Below are positions 7,965 through 15,246 of a stretch of DNA of 15,246 nucleotides, piece after piece. The DNA is from Neocallimastix lanati (nom. inval.) (taxonomy: Eukaryota > Neocallimastigomycota > Neocallimastigomycetes > Neocallimastigales > Neocallimastigaceae), in NCBI GenBank assembly GCA_016946835.1, contig JACVTC010000612.1, positions 1 through 15,246 of the forward strand. Direction: 5' to 3'. Position 1 is the first letter of the stretch. Each line of letters opens with the position of its first letter. The position numbers were made by a program, and so were the translations under genes. The notes beneath the pieces were generated by a model. That model did not search any database and was not told the DNA's origin. It saw only the letters and a program-made list of their open reading frames with translations.

Positions 7965-8783
7965 TTAATTTTGATCAATCTTTAAGTTTTTCGGTTTAAT
8001 CTTTTTTGGACAATTGAATTTGAGATATCCTGTTTGTTTTCATAGGAAACAAACGCCCTTCGTTTTTTATTTAGAATAATCTCTCTTTCCTTCTTTATAC
8101 ATTTCCGTACAGTAATTATATTTAATCTCGTTAGGACCTCTTTTTATATGGTAAAGGTCGATATCCATTGAGTCATTATGAGTAGCAATATTAGTGAAAG
8201 ATTTTTCCTTTTCAATATTTTTGAGTAAGTTTTCTATTTTTAATACAGTAGTATTTAACCTAACAAAAAATCTAGGATTTGGATCGACTAGAGAAAGTTT
8301 TTCTTTTAATGGTTGTTTTTATCCTTTAATAATCATATAAAATTTTGTACTTTCATTAAAATCAGAATATTGAGCGATCCTATTAAATTCTGCAATATAT
8401 TCAAATACGTGCCCATTCTTCTTCGGATAAATATTACAAAGCTTTCTATTTGCAACTATAGACTCACTTGTATAATCACCGAAATTTGATTTTAATTCTT
8501 TCACAAAATCATCGTATGAATAAAGTAACGGATTATTATTTCTACATAGGCAAGAAACCCATTCCAAAGATTTTCCAAGCATGTAATACATAAGAAATCG
8601 TACTTTACTTCCTTCGTCTTGAAATTGGTTTGACTTTGATTTCATGGCTAATTCAACCATTGTCAGGAAGCCTTCAAGATCTTGATTTCTTCCGGTGAAT
8701 TATGGTGGTTTGTTTACCACTCCGAAATTTAAATCATTTTCTTGATCCATTATCGCTTCTAAGGATAAAGGATCAAACCTCAT
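7965..8783 (-). pseudogene. Minus-strand Ty3/gypsy-type Gag (capsid plus zinc knuckle)
   Basis: One frame runs from ATG 8783 (MRFDPLSLEA; a second ATG at 8750) to TAA 7965-7967, 273 codons with no frameshift. Internal stops are at 8700-8702, 8319-8321, 8067-8069 and 8040-8042. The capsid core reads LEGFLTMVELAMKSKSNQFQ, then LEWVSCL...YDDFVKELKSNFGDY and HVFEYIAEFNRIAQY. These match the retrotransposon Gag pattern of W...F...L...F and a later YI.eF.rla. The C-terminal knuckle (8051 to 8010) is C-x2-C-x4-H-x4-C in spacing, but its second Cys is a TGA and its His is Tyr. Gag would form the particle shell and bind RNA. It is unlike the coiled-coil Gag of element 2, so it comes from another gypsy lineage. 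No pol follows. Confidence 0.88.
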
Positions 8784-9440
8784 TTCCAACTCTTTCAAAA
8801 TAAATATTTTTTTTTCGGTTTTTTTATGGTTTTTTTATTTTCTCAAAATTAATAACTTTATAATTTTATCATTAAAGTCGACCAGATCTTTGTCCAATTA
8901 TAAATGGTAATGGTCGAGTAAACTAATTTTATAAATGACATATTAATTTTGAAAGGTTATTTTTTGATTATTGAAAAGAATTTTCAATTGTTTTAATCCT
9001 AGTTATTAGATAAAATGTTCATTTAAACCCTAAATTATGGCCCATTATTACAAGTCCAAAATTTGTTAATTATTGATTCCTAAATGATAGTTTTGAATAT
9101 GGCCCATTATTACAAGTCCAAAATTTGTTAATTATTGATTCCTAAATGATAGTTTTGAATATAACTCTATACCAGCGGTAGACCGAAAAATCTTCATCTT
9201 GTAGATTCCAAATTATTGTAACGTATTTTGTTAAATAGAAAGTAATTGTTATTATTAACCCCTATAAAGATAATAAAAACCAAGATTTTAATATTAAAAA
9301 CTAAGTTTTTGTTCAATAATTGATAGTGCTAAATGAATAAAATTAATTTTTAAATATAATACCATTAATATATATGTTAAATATGATAATTTATCCTGAT
9401 CAGCTAAATTTTCTAAATATAGTGTTAAATAAAATTCTAA
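8784..9440. other. AT-rich region without genes
   Basis: I see no coding signal apart from the 62-bp duplication described separately. It is upstream of the minus-strand gag, where a 5' LTR and primer-binding site would be expected. On the minus strand, TGGTATAGAG (9175 down to 9166) slightly resembles an initiator-tRNA primer site, but no LTR could be matched beside it. Confidence 0.4.
9036..9162. repeat. Perfect 62-bp tandem duplication
   Basis: The unit starting ATGGCCCATTATTACAAG at 9037-9098 is repeated without a single difference at 9099-9160, with a base or two of the match continuing on each side. The unit has no open frame of note. In sequence whose other repeats have diverged heavily, identity over 62 bases means a recent duplication or an assembly artefact. 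Confidence 0.95.
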
Positions 9441-9450
9441 TCAAAATATG

Positions 9451-9652
9451 CAAGTTGAATATATAGATGAGTTTGGAATTAAAGTATTGAAACTCATGGG
9501 GGAAACGTGAACTATGTGCTAGTGGTTATGTTAAATGTTCATTTAATGTTTTAGGATACTCATTTTAATCTTTCGTAAATCCAGAAGTCAGATATACTGA
9601 TGAAAATGGTTCATGGGGATTAGAGGATAGTCAGTGGTGTAGTATTGATTAA
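9451..9652 (+). pseudogene. Broken fungal dockerin (CBM10-like) modules
   Basis: Frame 2 from 9536 reads CSFNVLGYS, two disrupted codons (Phe and TAA where the family has Cys-Cys), then NPEVRYTDENGSWGLEDSQW, CSID and a TAA at 9650-9652. This matches the dockerin pattern C-x4-LGY-x-CC...v.YTDenGkWGvEn..WCgI of anaerobic-fungus cellulosome enzymes. Directly upstream, VEYIDEFG (9454-9477, frame 1), then ENSW-like remains in frame 2, ending in GKRELCASGYVK, look like a second, older module. That would make a tandem pair, as such proteins often carry. Dockerins tether secreted enzymes to scaffoldins. No catalytic domain was found upstream. It is the only host-type gene seen here. Confidence 0.68.
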
Positions 9653-9719
9653 TCAATATTATACTATAATTCGTATCAAAAAATAATAAATCCAAAGAAT
9701 GTCTCATAGTCAGTAAACA
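9653..9719. other. AT-rich junction between dockerin remnant and copia relic
   Basis: A short stretch with no assignable sequence on either strand. The boundary between the host fragment and the minus-strand copia relic lies here or slightly to the right, and no LTR or flanking duplication was recognised. Confidence 0.3.
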
Positions 9720-10640
9720 TTCAGATACAAATGTATTTTATTGGGAGATTGCAATAATATTATTTGGACTTAATAGAACGAAAAATTTATTTTAGATGTA
9801 ACTGAAAATACATATTTGCTATGAATTTACAAATTAGAAGAATAATTAATTGTAGTGAAGCTGATAATCAAATCAACCATTATATTCATTTTAAAATTAT
9901 ATATAACAAACATATCTGTATTAAAAATGATATTAAATCAAATAACCATTCTTACATTTTATAATCTTAATTTATATTATTAAATCAACTTCACCTACAA
10001 CTGTAGATTAAATTATTTCATCATTTGTACTTGTAACGATTATACTATAGATATATACAACTGATGAAAAATTTATTTAAAAATAATTATGTTTTTTATG
10101 TATATATATGGGTCACTTATAAATCTCTTAAAATTTAGTTCCAGTAATGACTTATTTAATGATTCATTCCATATTCTACCTTATTGTTTTAGACCATATA
10201 ATGCTTTATATAATTTATAAAATCCTTTTTATTTTATACTATTCAGCATCAATACATAAATTTCTTCATCTTATTTTGAATTAAGATAAGCAAATTTAAT
10301 ATCCATCTAGTAATTATTGAAGTAATTTTGAACTACAATAGAAATAATTGATCTAAAAGTATCACGTTTGAATCTTTAGGAAAATATATTATTATAATCA
10401 TTTTTATATATTTGGTTAATTCCTCTTGTTACTGATTTAGCTTTATATTTAACTATCTTACTCTCAGAATTTCTTTTTTATTTTTAAGTATCCATTTGGT
10501 AAAATATTATTTGTACTCTTCGATACTACATTCATATTAGTAAAATTTAATTTTTTTCACTTTAATTCTTCTTGAATTACTTTAAACCTAACCTTATTTT
10601 TATCTTTCATATAAATAAATTTTAATAGTTACATGGATCA
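9720..10640 (-). pseudogene. Ty1/copia pol relic (reverse transcriptase), minus strand
   Basis: Reading from high to low coordinates: KDKNKVRFKVIQEELK (about 10610-10560), TKWILKNK and KIVKYKAKSVTRGINQ, then MDIKFAYLN (10306-10280), the copia MDVKTAFLNG motif with catalytic Asp kept. DEEIYV and KALYGLKQ (10207-10184, diagnostic for copia RT) follow, then SDPYIY. Next is VVYIYSIIV at the active-site position, where copia has YVDD (10055-10044). GEVDLII, KCKNGYLI and a weaker VFSVTSKINFF block near 9800 follow. Many stops and several frame changes are present. Both catalytic aspartates of YVDD are lost, so it is inactive and old. Confidence 0.87.
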
Positions 10641-11317
10641 TTAAACTTTTATTTTCACAATAGAAACATTATTCTTAAAATTATCTTTTAATTTATAATA
10701 TTTTATTATTTTATTAGAGGTCCTGCCATGATTTATTTATTAATTCAATTTTGTTTACCTACGTTATTACTATCTAATCAGAAGTATATCTTTTATATCG
10801 AATGATTTTAATTTTCTAGCTTGATTACTCGCAATATTATGTTTACTTATATTTTATTCTTTACGTTTATAACTAATTTTTTTATTAATTTACTATTATT
10901 ATTTCTGTTATTCATAGAAATAACCTTTTCACTATAAAGTTTATTATTGTTTAAATATTCCATTTTAATTCGTTTATTAAGCTAATTTAAAGTTTCTTTT
11001 TGTTCTTTAGATTTTGTTTATAATAATTTTGCATTTTTATGCTAATTTTTGAATTATTTCTTTTATTGTATATTTTTTTATTTGAGTTTGATTATAATAT
11101 TTCACTATTGGATATTGAATAATTATTAATTAAATTTACTGAAGTATGATTATTATTATTCAAATAAATATTGAATTATTTATTTTTAGAACATAAAAAT
11201 TATCCATTTGATAATTATTTTACGTTTAATGTTTTTAAATTATAAATATTAACATTGGTAAAATAAATTAATTAGCATACTTCAATATTTTTATTTACTG
11301 TTTAAAAGTATAAACTT
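10641..11317. other. AT-rich region, possible decayed copia upstream part
   Basis: No clear gene. On the minus strand, Asn/Lys-rich fragments (for example LNNNKLYSEKV near 10950, DSNNVGKQN near 10765) could be the copia integrase-RT linker, but they lie in low-complexity sequence and cannot be assigned. The copia 5' LTR, gag and integrase core were not found. Element 2's LTR begins at the right edge. Confidence 0.35.
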
Positions 11318-11720
11318 TGTATAACAGACACATGGTAAAAAGATAGCTATCGAATGATGTATTTATTGTTACGAAATGTATTCAAGAACAGTTAGTTTAA
11401 TTACCTTCAATATTTGTATATTAATTTCTTAATATTTATTTTTATTTACTTAATTTTAAAATTATTGAGATTTATAAGTAAATCATATAATTAATTTAAT
11501 ATCGTACTTGTATTAATATTAATTTAAGTTACCAAAAAACATTTTATTATTAATAAAAAGTAAATTACTATATTATTAAATTATTAATACTTAACATAAA
11601 CCAAGCCTTCTATTAATGAATAGAGTAAATAGTGCTGTGTTTTATTCTTTAAGTGTTGAATTGTTAGTATTTATTATTGAGTAATAAAACTCGTGAAATA
11701 CGAAAGAGACGAATACTACA
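11318..11720 (+). repeat. Gypsy element 2 5' LTR (approximate ends)
   Basis: The start TGTATAACAGACACATGG aligns with the element 1 LTR start at 7026. Further shared blocks include AGTAAATCAT (about 11478) and TGAATAGAGT...AGTGCTG (about 11619-11637). The end is placed at GAATACTACA by analogy with AGTTACA in element 1 and is uncertain by about 15 bases. A TGGCGTATAAC at 11733 could be the primer-binding site. Homology with the 3' LTR at the window end is clear but well below identity, so the insertion is old. Confidence 0.65.
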
Positions 11721-11884
11721 GAAAAGCCATTATGGCGTATAACTATTCAAATGTGGCGATGTAGGTAATAAAATCGATCTAAGTCCAATTAATAATAATA
11801 ATATTGGAGCTCTTGATTTTTCTTCATTTATAAACAGGTGGTCGGAAAAGAAAAAAAACCGTGTTACTTAGTTGTCAGTAATAA

Positions 11885-12633
11885 ATGTCATCAAAATTAG
11901 ATGCTGTGCTAAAACAAAATGAAAATAAATTTTCAAAAAAATGAAACAGAGCTAAACCACTTTATCCAAGTTAGACAAGTGGTTTTGTGAAATTGAGAAG
12001 AGAGTGGCAAACGATGAAACAGGCAGTCAGGCTAGTGTGGCTGAACTTCGTATAATGGATGAAATCCTGCAGCAGCAGATTACCGTAGGAAAAGGAAAAG
12101 AAGTAATAGTGGAATATGAAATTTATAATATCGAAACCTACCTGAAAGAAAACTAGGAAAAAAGAAAGAAATTCCAGCAAGACCTCAAAAAAAGGGATCC
12201 ATAAATTAATAAGATTTAATTATTATTAGAAGAGAATCAAAATTAGACAAAGTTGTATAATAATGAATTAGAAAAAAATATCGAAAGATTAATTGAGCTA
12301 AATCAAACACAACAAAAAGAGGATGAAAGATTTGGATATTTAGCTTGGGGAATTCAAGAGAATGGGTAGTTGCCGATTAATAAACCTATTCAACCTTATA
12401 TTAATATTAAAGGTTACGGCTTTAAGATACTGTACCGACCAACTCCACAAAAGTTCATAAAATGCTAAATCGTGAACGTAGAGATCACTGATGCGTACTC
12501 TGCGGAGTACGAAAGTTACATTCCAATATTCAATAATTAAAGAAGGTATGAAAAAATTTTTATGAATAGGCTAAACCATTATTTTGGTAAACACTAGAAG
12601 TTTCATCAAGCTAAGCCTATTTTAATATTATAA
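11885..12633 (+). pseudogene. Gypsy element 2 Gag, coiled-coil type
   Basis: ATG 11885 opens MSSKLDAVLKQNENKF in frame 2. After a one-base shift near 11950, frame 1 stays unshifted to 12633 but carries nine stops (12154, 12202, 12217, 12244, 12367, 12466, 12538, 12595, 12631). All are TAA or TAG. The first 130 or so codons are rich in E, K, Q, N and L with heptad-like spacing (LRIMDEILQQQ, LYNNELEKNIERLIELNQ), typical of a coiled coil. A second part (YEKIFMNRLNHYFGKH) resembles the start of a capsid domain and is then cut off. No zinc knuckle was found. Confidence 0.68.
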
Positions 12634-13109
12634 TGAATTGCTTAAAAGTAATACCAAATAGACGATATAGTTAAATGATGTGACGATCCATTTACTGTTG
12701 GCTAAAAATTAAATTTAAGTTTTAAAATAAATTTTAGTCATTTACTACTGGTAATGGTAAAGTATTGATACCACATGTAACGGATGAGTTCAAAATAGAG
12801 GTAAAGATGGTTGATGAACTCACCAATAGAACAAACTTATATGACTTTACAACGAGATGTAGGAGTGGCTATGCCATTAACCATTATATTAACTTCAAAA
12901 TTCACTGATGGACGCCTGATATATCAATAGGTAGATGTCCAAGAGCAGCTTCAATAAGTTTATAAGATTGCTGGTGAAAGACCACAGCTACTTGATGTAG
13001 ACTCACTAGGAAAGTGTGAAGGTGATAGCATATACATAATACAGAATAATAATAAAGATAAAGTTGAAGAAGAGAAGGTAGAATCGCAAACTTTATTAAA
13101 GTAAGATAG
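12634..13109 (+). pseudogene. Gypsy element 2 degraded stretch between Gag and RT
   Basis: It should hold the end of Gag and the protease. Readable fragments include GKVLIPHVTDEFKIEVKM (about 12755-12810), RLIYQ and IAGERPQLLDVDSLG (about 12965-13010), all with stops between them. No protease D-T/S-G triad is visible. I can only say that it is former coding sequence of this element. Minus-strand open frames here (12902-13162) are antisense shadows. Confidence 0.45.
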
Positions 13110-13660
13110 ATCTCGATCCTTATACAACACATTATAAAGGACCAATTTACCCTTCTAGTCAAAGGGAAGAAAAAGGTTTAAAGGAATACATTGACTAGAA
13201 CTTAACTAAGGGATTTATTAAGTCAATATATTTTGCAGGTGTCCAGCGTTATTCGTGACGAAAAAATCAAGTGAATTACGACTACATGAAACTGAACAAA
13301 TGGGTCAAAAGAAACAAATAGTCTATTCCTAGATTTAGTGCAGTTTATATGGATATAAAAGAAATATAGTGCTTTTCAAATTTAATCTGAAATTTGCCTA
13401 TAACTTAATGTAAATATAAGAGAGTGACGAATATAAAACAATATTTAATACTAAGTTCAGTCATTTTGAGTATATGGTAATATTTTTGAGTTAACCAATG
13501 CATCCACAGTAATTAAAATTTTTGTGAACAATAGATTTAGTGAAGATATTGGGAAGTACTGCAAGTCTACTTAGATGACAGAGTAGTATAGCAGCATTCT
13601 AATAAACGTTAGAGGAAAATTTAGATCATGTTCGAAGAATACTTATTAAATTAATTGAAT
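13110..13660 (+). pseudogene. Gypsy element 2 reverse transcriptase, decayed
   Basis: The blocks are DPYTTHYKGPIYPSSQREEK then GLKEYID (13111-13195), NLTKGFIKS, ALFVTKKSSELRL, KLNKWVKRNK, YMDIKE (motif A region), EYKTIFNTKFSHFEYMV, and VYLDDRVV at about 13565-13588. The last retains the catalytic YLDD. LEENLDHVRRILIKLIE follows. The match to gypsy RT is clear despite frameshifts and stops. After LIKLIE the sequence jumps directly to RNase H. The FLGH/NYYR connection block present in element 1 at 4762-5040 is deleted here. Confidence 0.85.
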
Positions 13661-13689
13661 GAAGTTCTTTCCTCCCAGCCAGTGCTAGC

Positions 13690-14060
13690 TTTTCCTGAAC
13701 ACGATAAATAGTTCTTTGTCATATATGATACTGTTAATTATTATATAGAAGGAGTATTACTACAAAATAGAAACGACAAAACCTTTCATCCAATCTACTA
13801 CAATTTTAAGACACCCAGAAAGACTAATTTAATTACTAAATTACAGAAAAAAAAACTATTATCAATAAAGACGGCATTCACCAAATGACGTCAATTACTT
13901 CATGGTGCAAAGCATAAGATTAATGTTTATAAAGATCATTAAAATTTGCTGTTCGCCACCAAATCGCAATTGCTAAATACTAGTCAAATCAGGTGTCAAG
14001 AATTATTTTCCATATACTAGTTTTAGATAGTTTATAGACCTGGAAAATAGTTCTCTCGAG
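13690..14060 (+). pseudogene. Gypsy element 2 RNase H, decayed
   Basis: PVLAFPEHDK, a stop, then FFVIYDT with the catalytic Asp position kept (13727-13729), IEGVLLQNRND and FHPIYYNFKT (the stretch that element 1 has lost). HGAKHKINVYKDH, NLLFATKSQLL and IVYRPGK follow. At least six codons that are sense in element 1 are stops here: Gln, Trp twice, Arg, Glu and Lys. The expected Glu between the first and last Asp has become Lys-rich (KLQKKKLL). Confidence 0.85.
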
Positions 14061-15130
14061 AGTAAAGAGAGAAGGTGAGGATTTTGATGAGAATAGTCTT
14101 TTATGACTTGACCAAGTGGCAGGATTTAATGAGGATGATGGAAAAACCAAATAATTATCTGTAATTGCGAACTTTATGGATTATATCAATCCTGCTCACC
14201 AATAAAATAAAATGACTCAGAAATAATTTAATATATAGTTGAAGGAAGTAGAAATAGCTACAATAAAAACCCTTTACGAGAAGTAGATGCTCTTTTAGTA
14301 ATAAAGGAAAATCCAGAATAAGACTACGTACCTTCACTATTTAGAGATAATTTAACTTAAATACCATTAAAAGAGCTTAGGCTATTTGTGGATAGATTAA
14401 ACAACAGATATGGTCACAAGAAATTTCTAACGGTCAAAAATGAATAAGATTATATAAGGCAACATCAAAGCCTGTAAAATCTGCAATATTCAAAAAGATG
14501 ACATCGATAAAGAATATGATATAGTTATTAGGATCCCAAATACTGGTTTCAACTAGACTTTATAATCGAGTTAATAATGAAAAGAAAAATTAAAAAGAGA
14601 ATGGATTTTTAAGGGAAACCATAAGGACATGTTGTATTTTAGTATGCTGTGATGAATTATCCAATATGATACACCTAATTGGCTTCTAGTATGCTATTAA
14701 TGAAATCAAGAAAGGAAATGCCTTTTTAAGGGACATATATGGATTTCGTGAATAATCTAGGATATATCAAATATATTCTAGAGATCTCGCAACAAAGATA
14801 CATGGACAATATAGACAAAAGCCTAACAGATAACTACCAGATGTACAGATAGTTGGACAAAGTACGGTTGAAAAAACTCGAGAATTATAATTCGATACCC
14901 TTTTATAAATTATCTATCAGCTCGCACATGGAAAAGAACTATCATTTATATATTAGGTTCTTGAAAGACACAAAACTAATATCATTATTTATTTTCATTT
15001 AGGGAAAGAAATCAAGAATACTTAAATTCTGATATAATTGATGATAAACCTTTTTATGTAAAAGTGCTTGAGAATTCACAAAATTTAGAAAACAGCCAAT
15101 TCATTGCAAATGTCAATAATTAGTAGTTCG
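14061..15130 (+). pseudogene. Gypsy element 2 integrase and C-terminal region, internally deleted
   Basis: Collinear with element 1: the linker, DALLVIKENPE, a zinc-finger second half with C-x2-C intact (ACKICNIQKDDIDKEYD, about 14471-14520), WFQLDFIIELI with the first catalytic Asp, and LVCCDEL. The sequence then passes from AFLRDIYGF straight to YILEISQQRYMDNIDKS (about 14767). This removes the core with the second Asp and the Glu that element 1 has at 6161-6271. The end reads LENYNSIPFYKLS and, after a gap, SQFIANVNN, matching SKFIANVVNH of element 1. It cannot encode an active integrase. Confidence 0.82.
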
Positions 15131-15147
15131 CTTCTTGGTAAAGGCCT

Positions 15148-15246
15148 ACTAACGAATATAAGGTAAAATTAAAGCTATCATGCTATATCCTTATGGTTAA
15201 ATTATGAATGTATAAATAGTTAGCATATAGTTTGATCATTTATATA
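15148..15246 (+). repeat. Start of gypsy element 2 3' LTR (cut by window end)
   Basis: The stretch after the last coding remnant aligns with the element 1 LTR start and its flank. TCTTGGTAAAGGCCTACTAA matches CCTTGGGAGAGACCTTGTAA at 7011-7030, and TAAATAGTTAGCA matches TATATAGTTAGCA near 7100. The TG start is mutated to AC. The rest lies beyond the window. Confidence 0.68.

Larger units (their letters stand above)
11318..15246 (+). mobile_element. Ty3/gypsy element 2, LTR-flanked relic, runs off the window
   Basis: The order is 5' LTR (11318 to about 11720), Gag (11885-12633), a region with no clear protease, RT (13110-13660), RNase H (13690-14060), integrase pieces (14090-15130) and the start of the 3' LTR (15148 onward). 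It is collinear with element 1 wherever both survive, including linker and LTR, and so belongs to the same family. It is far more decayed, with dozens of stops, and lacks two pol blocks that element 1 retains. The internal part is about 3.4 kb, shorter than usual for gypsy. Confidence 0.88.

Noticed and set aside
9162-9400. 5' LTR and primer-binding site of the minus-strand gag element
   Set aside because: TGGTATAGAG on the minus strand is only loosely like an initiator-tRNA primer site, and I could not align the following sequence with any LTR in the window.
11971-12180. Minus-strand open frame of 69 codons
   Set aside because: It is antisense to the coiled-coil Gag of element 2; the Phe/Leu-rich peptide is the mirror of Lys/Glu codons.
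11950-12633. Alternative genetic code with TAA/TAG read as Gln (as in some ciliates)
   Set aside because: In RNase H the stops of element 2 replace Trp, Arg, Glu and Lys as well as Gln when compared with element 1, and the LINE and both element 1 and gag frames end at normal TAA/TGA. Decay explains it better.
12902-13162. Two overlapping minus-strand open frames
   Set aside because: Antisense to the pol region of element 2, with no domain and low-complexity content.
14155-14337. Minus-strand open frame of 60 codons
   Set aside because: Antisense to the linker/integrase remnant of element 2; a shadow.
11880-15130. Repeat-induced point mutation as the sole cause of decay
   Set aside because: Deletions, A-to-T and G-to-T changes and frameshifts are also frequent, and two copies are too few to show a directional bias.
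1-15246. CRISPR array, defence island, toxin-antitoxin or operon
   Set aside because: Repeats are too few and irregular, genes are eukaryotic retroelements with LTRs and A tails, and no ribosome-binding-site-led gene series exists.

Overview
This is a very AT-rich eukaryotic window made almost entirely of dead transposable elements. Most of it has the base composition of untranslated AT filler, and no gene in it is intact. The best clue to the host is a broken stretch at about 9451-9652. It reads as one, probably two, cysteine-rich modules with the pattern C-x4-LGY...YTDENGxWGLEDxQWC. That is the signature of the fungal dockerin (CBM10-like) modules that anaerobic gut fungi (Neocallimastigomycota) attach to plant-cell-wall enzymes. 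Extreme AT content, chromodomain Ty3/gypsy elements and LINEs all fit such a host. The assignment is an inference and is not proven by this window.

Layout. Positions 1-1289 are AT-rich DNA with small repeats, a tRNA-like A box/B box segment (225-290) and a TATAAATAG motif. Positions 1290-1535 hold a short open frame of unknown function just upstream of a LINE. The LINE (about 1667-4656, plus strand) has an APE-type endonuclease, reverse transcriptase motifs, a C-terminal region and a 29-nt A run, but it is broken by frameshifts and stops. Its second catalytic Asp is also replaced in the FADD box (FDDN).

After the A run lies gypsy element 1 (about 4762-7554, plus). It is 5'-truncated within RT and keeps RNase H, integrase (zinc finger, DD35E core, GPY/F module and a chromodomain-like tail) and a 3' LTR. 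It is noticeably richer in GC than its surroundings. Then on the minus strand (8783 down to 7965) comes a Gag of the retroviral capsid plus zinc-knuckle type, in one unshifted frame with four internal stops.

Positions 9036-9162 carry a perfect 62-bp tandem duplication, followed by the dockerin remnant. Positions about 10640 down to 9720 (minus) are a Ty1/copia pol relic. Positions 11318-15246 are gypsy element 2 (plus): a 5' LTR, a coiled-coil Gag, RT with YLDD, RNase H, a partly deleted integrase and the start of a 3' LTR running off the window. It is a diverged sister of element 1.

The window therefore records at least five separate insertions (one LINE, three gypsy-type pieces, one copia) around one degraded host gene fragment. 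I see no new defence or metabolic system. The most informative observations are the dockerin remnant, the open but stop-riddled minus-strand gag, and the two sister gypsies whose deletions do not overlap.
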